In this document: piece by piece, positions 7,189 to 15,689 of the stretch
How the letters are laid out: every line of letters begins with the position of its first letter
Numbering within the stretch: position 1 is the first letter of the stretch
Assembly: GCA_050259035.1 (NCBI GenBank)
Contig: JBLMZW010000050.1
Span: 1 to 22,848, forward strand
From: JBLMZW01 sp050259035
GTDB lineage: Bacteria > Bacillota > Syntrophomonadia > Syntrophomonadales > DTU052
Reading direction: 5' to 3'
DNA: 22,848 nt
The notes under the pieces: generated by a model
What the model was told of the DNA's origin: nothing
Database searches by the model: none
The model's input: the letters and a program-made list of their open reading frames with translations, nothing else
Program-made: the position numbers and the translations under genes

Positions 7189-9408
7189 ATGGTTGACAGC
7201 CCGGTGAAAATCTATGACGACGTGAAGAAATGTGTCGACGATGTAATCGAAAAGGTTGGAAAAAACATCGTCTTCGCAATGCCCCTGGCCCTTGGCAAAC
7301 CGGTAATGTTCGTTAATGAACTATATCGAAGGGCCAAAGAGGATCCATCAATTAGTCTTAAGATTATTACTGCGCTCCCTTTAGAAGTTCCCCGGGGCAA
7401 ATCAGACCTTGAAAAGCGTGTTACGAAAGATATCGCTCAACGTCTCTTCGATGGGGTTCCGGATTTAAATTACATGCTCGATTTCAGGGCATGCACAATG
7501 CCTAAGAACGTGGAATCGTATGAGTTTTTTAGCCAGGCTGGTACATATCTGGGCAATCCAACCGCTCAACAGAACCACATAGCATCCAATTACACGCATA
7601 TTGTACGAGACGCTTTAGACCTTGGGGTTAATGTCTTCGGTAACCTGATTGGTTATTTGGAGACTGATGGGAAAACATTATATTCCATGGGATGCAACAC
7701 TGATATTTGTATTGAGGGTCTTAAAGAGGTAGCAATTCGGCGGGCCAGGGGCGAGAAGATGTGTATTGTTGGGGAAGCCAACCAAAACATGCCTTTCATG
7801 TATGGAGATGGGGTTGTCGAACCGGATGTTTATGACTGCATTCTGAGGGGGCCTGATTTCGATTATCAAATTTTTGGTGTCCCTAAGCCTGCTGTTTCCG
7901 TTGCTGATTATATGATTGGCCTCAACGTTAGTCCACTTATTAAAGACGGAGGCACTTTACAGGTTGGAATTGGGGCTCTAGGCGACGCTATTGTAGCAGG
8001 CCTCGCAGTACGGAATAACCATAATGAGGTATACCAGGATGTTCTTAAGAAAGCCGGTATTATCAAAAGATACGAAAAGCTTATTAATAAAATAGGCGGC
8101 ACCGGAGTATTCGAAGAAGGTCTTTATGGATCATCCGAAATGTTTGTGGATGCCTTCATGGAATTATATAAGAGTAATATCCTTAAGCGGCAGGTTTTTG
8201 ACAGTATTCCACTCATGAAACTAATTAATGAAGGGGATCTTAAGGCAGATAAAATTCCAGCGGATATTATTGATCGTTTATTAAATATGAATGCAATACA
8301 GCCCATTCTAACTCTCGAAGATTTCAATTTCTTAACGGAGTACGGAGTACTGCGTAAGGACTTAAAATATGAAGACGGTAGAATATTCGATGGAGACGTC
8401 AGTTATTCTGCTGACCTGAACGATCTGAACAATAGACAGGAAATAAGAAAATTGCTGGGGACTAAACTTCGAAATGGGAAAGTTGTGATAGGTGCTTTCT
8501 TTGTTGGTCCCAGAGGGTTTTACAAATGGTTAAATGAAATGGAAGAAGAAGAACGCCAGCTTTTTGGTATGTCAGGCGTTGAAAAAGTTAACCAGCTCTA
8601 CGGAGATGAAGAGCTACGGACCTTACAGAGGAAGGACGGCCGGTTCGTTAATACCGGGATGGTTTGTACACTTCTGGGTTCAATTGCATCTGATATGCTA
8701 GAGGACGGTCAGGTAGTAAGCGGCATCGGCGGCCAGTATAACTTTGTTTCAATGGGACATGCCCTTCGTGACGCCAGAGTCATTATGATGATTAAGAGCA
8801 CCAAAGGAATGGGGCGAAAGTTAAAGTCCAATATAGTATTTAGCTATGGTCACTGCTCAGTGCCCAAACATCTGAGAGACATTATAGTTACGGAATATGG
8901 GATTGCGGATGTTCGGGGTAAAGCTGAAAAGGATGTAATTGCTGAGATTCTTAACATAACTGATTCCAGATTCCAAAAGCAGCTTCTGGAACAGGCAAAA
9001 AAGGCTGCTAAAATACCAATGGATTATGAAATACCCGTTGAATACACCAATAACACACCCGAGAAGCTGAAAGCCTTGCTTGCTCCTTATAAAGCAAAGG
9101 GATATTTCCCCTCGTATCCTTTCGGAACCGATTTTTCACAGGATGACATTGACCTGATGGGAGCACTAAAAGGTTTTCAAGCTATGGCCAAGGGGTATCC
9201 AGGTAAGGTAGTCAAAGGGTTGTTGGCTGAATTGTTCCGTTCGATACCCCCAGCTGCCAACCGGCATCTGGAACGGATGGAGCTTAATAAACCTTCATCG
9301 GTTAAAGAAAAGCTATTCAGAAAGATAGTAGTTTTAGCTCTAAGAACCAGCGGCTATATAGACAAAGCCGCTTCATCAGTTCAACCATCCAAGGGCGTAA
9401 CTGCCTAA
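7189..9408 (+). CDS. Acetyl-CoA hydrolase/transferase family protein, long form
   Basis: A 739-residue cytoplasmic protein of the acetyl-CoA hydrolase/CoA-transferase (class I CoA-transferase) fold, which moves CoA between acyl-CoA and a free acid or hydrolyses acyl-CoA. The first domain contains TLQVGIGALGDAI (about 256-268) and GLYGSSEMFVD, where E317 is the likely catalytic glutamate that forms the glutamyl-CoA thioester. The C-terminal domain carries SGIGGQYNFV (511-520) and IVTEYGIADVRG (566-577), both family hallmarks. Common members are 430-550 residues. This one has an extra stretch of about 150 residues between the domains (roughly 340-490) and about 130 residues after the fold. The acyl substrate cannot be predicted. 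ATG 7189 is chosen because the family-like sequence begins there; AAGGAG lies 12 bases upstream, somewhat distant. It is a single gene with its own promoter and terminator. Confidence 0.85.
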   Translation: MVDSPVKIYDDVKKCVDDVIEKVGKNIVFAMPLALGKPVMFVNELYRRAKEDPSISLKIITALPLEVPRGKSDLEKRVTKDIAQRLFDGVPDLNYMLDFRACTMPKNVESYEFFSQAGTYLGNPTAQQNHIASNYTHIVRDALDLGVNVFGNLIGYLETDGKTLYSMGCNTDICIEGLKEVAIRRARGEKMCIVGEANQNMPFMYGDGVVEPDVYDCILRGPDFDYQIFGVPKPAVSVADYMIGLNVSPLIKDGGTLQVGIGALGDAIVAGLAVRNNHNEVYQDVLKKAGIIKRYEKLINKIGGTGVFEEGLYGSSEMFVDAFMELYKSNILKRQVFDSIPLMKLINEGDLKADKIPADIIDRLLNMNAIQPILTLEDFNFLTEYGVLRKDLKYEDGRIFDGDVSYSADLNDLNNRQEIRKLLGTKLRNGKVVIGAFFVGPRGFYKWLNEMEEEERQLFGMSGVEKVNQLYGDEELRTLQRKDGRFVNTGMVCTLLGSIASDMLEDGQVVSGIGGQYNFVSMGHALRDARVIMMIKSTKGMGRKLKSNIVFSYGHCSVPKHLRDIIVTEYGIADVRGKAEKDVIAEILNITDSRFQKQLLEQAKKAAKIPMDYEIPVEYTNNTPEKLKALLAPYKAKGYFPSYPFGTDFSQDDIDLMGALKGFQAMAKGYPGKVVKGLLAELFRSIPPAANRHLERMELNKPSSVKEKLFRKIVVLALRTSGYIDKAASSVQPSKGVTA

Positions 9409-9435
9409 TACAAAACACAAAATGGCAAACCAAAA

Positions 9436-9470
9436 AACGGCCCTCGGGTAGCAACCGAGGGCCGTTCTTT
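9436..9470. terminator. Bidirectional terminator between convergent genes
   Basis: AACGGCCCTCGG (9436-9447) pairs perfectly with CCGAGGGCCGTT (9455-9466), giving a 12-bp GC-rich stem with a 7-base loop. T-rich tails follow on both strands: TCTTTT on plus, and TTTTTT on minus continuing from the stem. It serves the CoA-transferase and the UvrA paralogue. Confidence 0.93.
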
Positions 9471-9487
9471 TATGCATCCCATTTAGC

Positions 9488-11740
9488 TTATGTTAGGACC
9501 TCTTTGAGGAACTGGCCGGTATAACTATTTTCGCACTTTATAATATCTTCCGGGGTTCCTTCGAAAATAATTTCTCCCCCTTTGCTACCGCCTTCCGGGC
9601 CCATGTCGATTATCCAATCAGCTTGTTTGATAACATCCAGATTGTGTTCAATGATGATTACGGTGTTGTTCTTATCCACCAGCCTTTTAATAATGCCCAT
9701 AAATCGGACAATATCAGCCATATGCAGTCCGGTGGTAGGCTCATCCATTACATAAATATTCCCGCTCTTGTGCAGTTCAGAGGCCAATTTGATCCTTTGA
9801 GATTCCCCACCCGACAGAGTGCTCATTGGTTGTCCAACTGTCAGATAATCCAGTCCTACATCACAAAGGATATTCATCCTCTTCTTAACCTCTTTGTTTT
9901 CAAAGAAATTTCGAGCTTCATCCACTGTCATTTCCAGAATCTCAAACATGTTTTTATCCTTATAACGTATGGCAAGGACTTCGTCATTGTAGCGCTGCCC
10001 CTTACATTCATCACAGGTCATTTTCACATCGTCCATAAAACTCATTTCTACAGCCAGGTACCCCATTCCCTTGCACTTGGGGCAAGCTCCTTTGGAATTG
10101 AAGCTAAAGAGAGATGGATCAGAATTCGTGGCCTGAGCTATCTCCTTGCGCATAAGATCAAAAAACCCTATATAGGTGGCCGGGTTGGAGCGCGAGGATC
10201 TAGCAGGAGCAGTCTGATCGACAACTATTGCCCCCCGGTTCTCTTTTAAAAATACTTCGTGAATCAATGAACTTTTGCCCGAACCTGCCACGCCGGTTAC
10301 ACAGGTTAAGACTCCCTGCGGAATCCTTACGGAGATATTCTTCAAATTATGCACCTGGGCATTTTTTACCTCAATATAGTCGTCCCATATTTTCCTCTTC
10401 CGGAGCGGGTTTTTGTCCTCTTTTAGATATTGCGCAGTAACCGTATTTGTTTTCTTTAGTTCCTCAAATGAACCGGTAAACACGATTTCCCCGCCTTTAG
10501 TTCCGGCATAGGGACCAACATCAACGATCCAATCTGCTGAACTAATTATATCCGGGTCATGTTCCACTACAAAGACACTGTTGCCCTGGTTCCTTAACTT
10601 GCGAAGAATCTCTATTAATTTTACGTTATCCTTGGGATGTAAACCGATTGAAGGCTCATCCAGAATATACATCATGTCTACCAGATCACAGTCCAATTGC
10701 CGGGCCATCTTTACTCGCTGGCTTTCCCCTCCGGAGAGAGTCGATACCGCTCGGTTCAAGGAAAGGTAGCCAACCCCGATATCAATCATATGGCCGATAA
10801 TCCTTCGCATCTTGGTTACCAACGGTTGGGCCACCGGATCAGTAATCTGCTTCAGGAACTCATCGACCAGGGTCAATTCCTCATGCACCAATTCCCTCAT
10901 GGTCTTACCATTCACCCTGACCGAACAGGCCCTTTCATTCAGCCGGGTACCATGGCAAACATTACAATCACTGTATATAAAATAGGACTGGTAGGCATCC
11001 TTCCTGACTTCGGGCAATTCATCCTCTGCCTTGTCTATATATAGCCGTTCCAGCTTACGGGCTATTCCCTCGAACTTTTTACTATAGATACCGGCACCAT
11101 GCTTTTTAACTATAGGAATGTCTTCAGCGTACAATAATTTGTCTATTTCTTCCGGCGGAAAATCCTTTAAGGGTAAATCATTGTCAAACAGTTCTGATCC
11201 AACCAACTCCCGCCAGTTCCAACCGCCGATTTTGAAATCGGGATGGGTTATGGCTCCCTCACGAAGGTTCTTCTCCATATCCAAAAGTAGGCAGCTATCT
11301 ACCGTGATTCTCTTGCCTAACCCCTTGCATTCCGGGCACATACCCTCCGGGTGGTTAAAGGAAAATAAAAATGAAGGTCCTATGAAGGGATCACCACAAC
11401 GAGAGAATAACATACGAAGATAGGTTAGGATTTCGGTGGCAGTACCGACAGTACTTCGCAGATTACGCCCCATGCGCTTTTGGTCAATAACAATAGCAGT
11501 GGAGATATTACGAATTTCCTCCACCGGTGGACGGGAAAGCTTGGGCAGCCGTCGGCGGGCAAAAGAGCTAAAAGTCTCGATCAACTGTCGCTGGGCTTCA
11601 GTGTAAATCGTATCAAAAACCAAAGAGGATTTGCCGCTGCCGCTAACCCCAGTAAAAACAACAATCTGATTCTTAGGTATCTCCAGATTAATCTTTTTTA
11701 GATTATGTGTTTGGGCACTTTTTATAACTACCTTCTTAAT
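9488..11740 (-). CDS. UvrA-like excinuclease ATPase, short paralogue (UvrA2/DrrC type)
   Basis: About 750 residues from the proposed start, against about 940 for housekeeping UvrA. Two ABC ATPase modules are complete: Walker A GVSGSGKSS (31-39) and GVAGSGKSS, signatures LSGGESQRVKMARQL and LSGGESQRIKLASEL, and Walker B YILDEPSIGLHP and YVMDEPTTGLHM. Cysteine pairs CPECKG, CNVCHG, CPKCKG and CDECKG are zinc-module remnants. The UvrB-binding and insertion regions appear to be missing, as in UvrA2/DrrC proteins linked to DNA damage or intercalating-drug tolerance; resistance is not shown here. Start: GGGGAGG (11747-11753) sits 6 bases before an ATT codon at 11740, where homology begins. The first in-frame ATG (11830) lies upstream of the predicted transcription start, so it is unlikely to be used. 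A TTG at 11761 lacks a ribosome site. Confidence 0.85.
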   Translation of the reverse strand: MKKVVIKSAQTHNLKKINLEIPKNQIVVFTGVSGSGKSSLVFDTIYTEAQRQLIETFSSFARRRLPKLSRPPVEEIRNISTAIVIDQKRMGRNLRSTVGTATEILTYLRMLFSRCGDPFIGPSFLFSFNHPEGMCPECKGLGKRITVDSCLLLDMEKNLREGAITHPDFKIGGWNWRELVGSELFDNDLPLKDFPPEEIDKLLYAEDIPIVKKHGAGIYSKKFEGIARKLERLYIDKAEDELPEVRKDAYQSYFIYSDCNVCHGTRLNERACSVRVNGKTMRELVHEELTLVDEFLKQITDPVAQPLVTKMRRIIGHMIDIGVGYLSLNRAVSTLSGGESQRVKMARQLDCDLVDMMYILDEPSIGLHPKDNVKLIEILRKLRNQGNSVFVVEHDPDIISSADWIVDVGPYAGTKGGEIVFTGSFEELKKTNTVTAQYLKEDKNPLRKRKIWDDYIEVKNAQVHNLKNISVRIPQGVLTCVTGVAGSGKSSLIHEVFLKENRGAIVVDQTAPARSSRSNPATYIGFFDLMRKEIAQATNSDPSLFSFNSKGACPKCKGMGYLAVEMSFMDDVKMTCDECKGQRYNDEVLAIRYKDKNMFEILEMTVDEARNFFENKEVKKRMNILCDVGLDYLTVGQPMSTLSGGESQRIKLASELHKSGNIYVMDEPTTGLHMADIVRFMGIIKRLVDKNNTVIIIEHNLDVIKQADWIIDMGPEGGSKGGEIIFEGTPEDIIKCENSYTGQFLKEVLT

Positions 11741-11830
11741 AAGAAACCTCCCCTTCCTCAATAAATAGTTTACGCCATCTAATACATCAACCTGATTTCT
11801 TTGAAATAAGATAAAAAGACTCGTTCGCAT

Positions 11831-11866
11831 ATATTAGCACAAACTGGCAATCCAAACAAGTGTTCG
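11831..11866 (-). promoter_or_regulatory. Promoter of the UvrA paralogue overlapping a LexA (SOS) box-like site
   Basis: On the minus strand, -35 TTGTTT (11854-11859) and -10 TAATAT (11831-11836) are separated by exactly 17 bases, with a TG extension of the -10. The sequence CGAACACTTGTTTG (11853-11866) overlaps the -35 and matches the Bacillus-type LexA palindrome CGAAC-N4-GTTCG at 9 of 10 arm positions. Repression by LexA would fit a damage-response gene. Confidence 0.6.
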
Positions 11867-11897
11867 TTTGTGTTTTCTTAATCGATAAATCAGCCCA

Positions 11898-11926
11898 GTA
11901 AAAACCACCCTTTTCAGGGTGGTTAT
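11898..11926 (-). terminator. Terminator of the cdaR-glycerate kinase-M24 cluster
   Basis: AACCACCC (11903-11910) pairs with GGGTGGTT (11917-11924) around a 6-base loop. On the minus strand the stem runs into TTTTT. It lies about 30 bases past the M24 gene stop. Confidence 0.88.
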
Positions 11927-11956
11927 ATCAACTATGAAATTCCTATGGGTAAGAGT

Positions 11957-13126
11957 CTATTCAGTAATTACTCTGGGCTCCCAATTAACCTTACAAAGCA
12001 TCTCATTTCCCCGGGCCGTGATCAGCAGCGGGGCTTCCAGCCGGAATCCGCCAACATCAGGGATATTCAACTGTAGATAAGCTTCCTCTACCATGTTTGG
12101 TTCGAGAATCATGTTGTTCCAGGGTGGATAATTCAAGACCGGTGGATAGAATTCATCCCCGCAGGTTCCCAGACCGTGTCCGAAAATTGGTACAACATAC
12201 TGGGCATAGTTATGTTCAGCTAGAAATTTCATGACCGCATCAGAAATTTCAGAAAAGGCAGTCCCTGGCTGCATTTTGTCTATCAGGATATGTGCCGCTT
12301 CAGTAAATATTGATGCCAATTCAGCCTGCTCCTTGCTTGGGGTGCCCATTATGTAATTGGTGCTGTAATCAGAATAATAGAGATTAAAGGTACAGTGTAA
12401 ATCGACGAATAGGATTTCCCCAGTTTGAACAATTTTTCGGGTAGCAGGAGTACAACCACAAGCCAGGTAACCCGAACGGTAACCTGAAGCGATTTCGCTC
12501 CCGCCGCTGTAGGGCCAGTTCCATTCACTGCCGGCTTCCCTCATCGCTCTTTCTCCGATTCCGGCTATAGCTGTCTCAGTCATGCCCACTTCTAATTCTG
12601 ATATCACTGCCAGATGTCCGGCATCGGCTATAGCTGCTGCCTGCCGAAGATAGCTGATCTCAATCGGGTCTTTTATCCGGCACGCTTCTTCCATAATATT
12701 GCTGGCCTCTATTAGGTTGGCTTCGGGGAGCACGCTTTTTAAAAGTTCCATTTCCCCGGCAGTAAGATAACCTGTTGCTACCCGGGGACTGATCCCACTT
12801 TCGATGCCCAGATTAGCCTTTTCCAATCCGGCCTCACGCACCAGCAAGGCCACCTTGTTTGGCCATTCATTACCCAGGAACGGTGCCCAGGATTCGACCG
12901 GTATCCAGGTCTCGTTCGCTATACGGCTGACCTCTAATTGGGAAGGGAACAATCTGGGTTCTCCCTTCAAGGGCAGGTATAATACGCTCCGGTAAGGAAC
13001 AAAAACCCCTGAAAGATAGGTCAGGCTCTGTAACCGGGTAAGGATTAAGGCGGAGATTCCCTGTTTCTCCATACCAGACCGAACCCTTTCGATCCGCTTC
13101 ATGTAATTAACTGATCCTAAAGTCAT
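11957..13126 (-). CDS. M24 (creatinase/Xaa-Pro aminopeptidase) family protein with altered active site
   Basis: A 389-residue two-domain pita-bread protein: an N-terminal creatinase-like domain (1-150) and a C-terminal catalytic-fold domain (about 155-385). Of the five canonical metal ligands, D242 and D253 (FVDLHCTFNLYYSD), H317 (GHGLG) and E364 (GFRLEAP) are visible. The usual glutamate in GMVxxxEP falls on Y350 in NMVEEAYLQL. The upstream histidine expected in the substrate pocket is replaced in SGYLACGC. Canonical Xaa-Pro aminopeptidase activity is therefore doubtful; creatinase-like, hydrolase or lyase roles exist in this family. The start at 13126 is supported by GGGAGGT 6 bases upstream, which lies within the 3' end of the glycerate kinase gene. 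The genes are 4 bases apart, so coupled translation is likely. Confidence 0.82.
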   Translation of the reverse strand: MTLGSVNYMKRIERVRSGMEKQGISALILTRLQSLTYLSGVFVPYRSVLYLPLKGEPRLFPSQLEVSRIANETWIPVESWAPFLGNEWPNKVALLVREAGLEKANLGIESGISPRVATGYLTAGEMELLKSVLPEANLIEASNIMEEACRIKDPIEISYLRQAAAIADAGHLAVISELEVGMTETAIAGIGERAMREAGSEWNWPYSGGSEIASGYRSGYLACGCTPATRKIVQTGEILFVDLHCTFNLYYSDYSTNYIMGTPSKEQAELASIFTEAAHILIDKMQPGTAFSEISDAVMKFLAEHNYAQYVVPIFGHGLGTCGDEFYPPVLNYPPWNNMILEPNMVEEAYLQLNIPDVGGFRLEAPLLITARGNEMLCKVNWEPRVITE

Positions 13127-13130
13127 TACA

Positions 13131-14306
13131 CTACCTCCCTCGCTTCTTTTTCTCTATCTGTTGCCGTTTCTGGCTCAACAGCATGATTCGCACCATTCTG
13201 CTGGCTGCAGCGGCCAGTAGATCTCCAGCCTGTAGAAGTGCTTCATCCAGACTCATGGGACGCGGGATAATGTCCATGATTGCTTCGATACCGGCTTCAT
13301 AAGCCTGTTCCGCTCCCGGGCCAATGGATCCAACGATGGCCATAACGGGAATATTGAATTTCTTTGCACGGCGGGCTACACCTAATGGCACCTTTCCAAA
13401 TAGACTTTGATAATCGATTTCTCCCTCGCCGGTTATGACGAGATCGGCACCCTGGCTCAAAATATTGTCAAAATCAAGCAGGTCGAAGACAACCTCCACT
13501 CCCCGGCAGAGCTTTGCCCCGGTAAAGGCTGCCAATCCAGCCCCTAAACCTCCTGCTGCGCCAGCTCCGCGCAAATCTTGAAAACTGAATTGTAACTGTT
13601 TTTGCACCACATCAGCCATATTCATCAGGGCCTGATCCAGTAATGGAAGATCCTTCGGGGACGCTCCTTTCTGTCGGGCATAAACATAAGCAGCGCCGCT
13701 GGGACCGCAAAGAGGATTATCAACATCGCAGGCAACTGTAAATTCAGATTGTCTTACCCGCTTGTCGATTTCTGAAACATCCATTGTCTTGATCTGCAAC
13801 AACCCACGAGCACCAGGCAATATCTCACGTCCATCGCCGGCTAAAAACTTGACCCCCAAGGCCTGAGCCATGCCTACACCACCGTCGCTGGTTGAACTTC
13901 CGCCTATGCCGATAATAAACCGGCGGCACCCACGGTCAAGAGCTGCTACAATTAGGTCCCCAGTCCCTCTGGAGGTTGTAATAAAAGGATCGCGTTTTTC
14001 CCGGGGAACAAGGGTTAAGCCAGATGCAGCCGACATTTCAATAACCGCTGTCTTGTTGTCGTTTAGAATACCGTATTCCGCTAATATCCGGTTCCCCAGA
14101 GGCCCTGTTACTTCCGTCCAGAAACGGCGGCAGCCCATACTAGTAACCAAAACATCAACTAAGCCATCACCGCCGTCGGACATCGGAATCTCAATAACTC
14201 TGGCCTCGGGCAACACCCATTTAATCCCCTCAGATATTCTGGCGGCGGCCTGACTGGCAGTAAGGCTCCCTTTAAAGGAGTCAGGGGCTACTATGAATTG
14301 GTACAT
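13131..14306 (-). CDS. glxK: Glycerate 2-kinase (GlxK/GarK family)
   Basis: A 391-residue protein of the bacterial glycerate kinase family, which makes 2-phosphoglycerate from D-glycerate and ATP. It opens with FIVAPDSFKGSLTA and continues with IPMSDGGDGLVDVL, TSRGTGDLI and IGIGGSSTSDGGVGMAQALG, all family signatures, and has LVITGEGEIDYQSLFGK near the C-terminus. The length matches the family (about 380). The C-terminal tail is short and very basic. ATG 14306 follows GGAGGAG 8 bases upstream. The gene sits behind a CdaR-type regulator, as in known glycerate/diacid loci, and has its own promoter in the 88-base gap. The M24 gene follows 4 bases later. The symbol is by family analogy. Confidence 0.92.
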   Translation of the reverse strand: MYQFIVAPDSFKGSLTASQAAARISEGIKWVLPEARVIEIPMSDGGDGLVDVLVTSMGCRRFWTEVTGPLGNRILAEYGILNDNKTAVIEMSAASGLTLVPREKRDPFITTSRGTGDLIVAALDRGCRRFIIGIGGSSTSDGGVGMAQALGVKFLAGDGREILPGARGLLQIKTMDVSEIDKRVRQSEFTVACDVDNPLCGPSGAAYVYARQKGASPKDLPLLDQALMNMADVVQKQLQFSFQDLRGAGAAGGLGAGLAAFTGAKLCRGVEVVFDLLDFDNILSQGADLVITGEGEIDYQSLFGKVPLGVARRAKKFNIPVMAIVGSIGPGAEQAYEAGIEAIMDIIPRPMSLDEALLQAGDLLAAAASRMVRIMLLSQKRQQIEKKKRGR

Positions 14307-14344
14307 TTTTGCGTTCTCCTCCGCATCCCGGGTGGTTTATCACA

Positions 14345-14373
14345 ATATTAGAACTAAAACCGCTTTATAACAA
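14345..14373 (-). promoter_or_regulatory. Promoter of the glycerate kinase gene
   Basis: On the minus strand, -35 TTGTTA (14368-14373) and -10 TAATAT (14345-14350) are separated by 17 bases. It lies between the regulator stop and the kinase ATG, so the kinase can be expressed apart from the regulator, perhaps under its control. Confidence 0.55.
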
Positions 14374-14394
14374 CGGATCGAACGCACTAAAGAT

Positions 14395-15636
14395 TTAGTT
14401 TTTATGAGGAGAATTTTGTGCGTCTTGCACAATAGAGTCAATTTTATAACAGAGAAGGGCAGTATAGAGTGTTGCTGCATCGGGCCAGTGCGCAGGATCA
14501 AGCCCGGTTAGTCTTTTAACTCTGGCCATACGTAATCTCAAGGTGTTTCGGTGTAAATGAAGGGATTCAGCAGTTTCGGCTAAACGACAATGATGGGCGA
14601 AAAGCTGATCCAGCATATGTAGGTGTTCCTTTCCATACTCTTTATCATTAAACAAAGGACCCAAAACCTGTCTGATATATTCAGACCGCGCTTCCCCACG
14701 CCGTTCGGCGATCAGTGTCTCCAGTGCCAGATCCTTAATGTAATAGATACTGCATCCATCATGACAGGCTTGCCCTAAATGTAAGGCTGACATACCCTCA
14801 CGAAATGAAGCAGCAGGACCATCTAGTCCGGGATGGTAGCTTCCTACTCCAATTCTGGTTCTATACCCCGTATTAACAAGTATTTGTTGTTCAATCCGTG
14901 ATGCCTGTCTTATTAAGTCCTGACTTAGCGTCTTTTCTTCCCGGTCCAGTTCTATGCGTTTTAATACAACGAAAATATTTTCATTCACGAAACTCGCTAA
15001 ATCCAGGTCTCCAATTACAGCCTGAATAGCCTCTACCACGGTTTTTCGCAGGCGGCGCAACAGAATTTGTTCACTTAGCTGGGGATTGCTCTTTTCTCGG
15101 CCTTTTATCGGTTTTTCATTAAACCGGTCGACACCAATTACCAGGGCGACCATCGGTTGATCCAGTTTGATTCCAAACCCATAAGCCCGGAGTTTAAACA
15201 ACTCCTGGTCTCCATCGCTTCGTCCGGTAACTAAATCCCGTACCAGTGCTTCTCTCATGTAATATTCAGTTTCAATCTTCTCTTTCTGCAGGGCTTGTTC
15301 TAACATTAATTCAACCGTGATACGTACCAGTTCCGCATATACCCGAACTTCATTGGGATCACCAGTTATCCCAACTACTCCGACAACATTGTTGTTTAAC
15401 CGAATAGGAAGGTTAATGCCGGGGCGAACCCCGGACATGACTTCCTGCTTTTCTTGCGTAATCTCTACCCGGCGTCCAAGCCTCAACGCTTGGGCCGCTC
15501 CTTCATGGAAGTTCCCTACTCTTACAGGATCGCCGCTGGCAATGATCACTCCCCGGGTATCCATGAGGTTTATATTCTTACCAAGCACCTCCATGGTTCT
15601 GGCCGCAATAGTCGCCGCAAGTTCCTGGTTAAGCAT
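14395..15636 (-). CDS. cdaR: CdaR-type (sugar diacid) transcriptional regulator
   Basis: A 413-residue regulator. The N-terminal putative sugar-diacid recognition domain (about 1-135) starts MLNQELAATIAARTM and includes GINLPIRLNNNVVGVVGITG. A central GGDEF-like/CdaR middle region follows. The PucR-type helix-turn-helix at the C-terminus reads LAETAESLHLHRNTLRLRMARVKRLTGLDP. E. coli CdaR activates glucarate, galactarate and glycerate genes; by analogy this protein likely activates the adjacent kinase. ATG 15636 is chosen because AGGGGAGAGG lies just upstream and the domain starts there; a TTG at 15666 is in frame but unsupported. It lies 53 bases after the enoyl-CoA hydratase gene on the same strand, so read-through is possible. 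Confidence 0.88.
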   Translation of the reverse strand: MLNQELAATIAARTMEVLGKNINLMDTRGVIIASGDPVRVGNFHEGAAQALRLGRRVEITQEKQEVMSGVRPGINLPIRLNNNVVGVVGITGDPNEVRVYAELVRITVELMLEQALQKEKIETEYYMREALVRDLVTGRSDGDQELFKLRAYGFGIKLDQPMVALVIGVDRFNEKPIKGREKSNPQLSEQILLRRLRKTVVEAIQAVIGDLDLASFVNENIFVVLKRIELDREEKTLSQDLIRQASRIEQQILVNTGYRTRIGVGSYHPGLDGPAASFREGMSALHLGQACHDGCSIYYIKDLALETLIAERRGEARSEYIRQVLGPLFNDKEYGKEHLHMLDQLFAHHCRLAETAESLHLHRNTLRLRMARVKRLTGLDPAHWPDAATLYTALLCYKIDSIVQDAQNSPHKN

Positions 15637-15689
15637 CCGCCTCTCTCCCCTGGTAAATGCGTTCAATCAATATTATAAAAGCCGACCTG

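Noticed and set aside
9623..10249. A 208-codon plus-strand open frame, opposite the UvrA paralogue
   Set aside because: It is antisense to a gene with complete ABC motifs, has no ribosome site and no recognisable domain.
13870..14253. A 127-codon plus-strand open frame opposite the glycerate kinase
   Set aside because: Antisense shadow of a well-supported gene; no ribosome site or domain.
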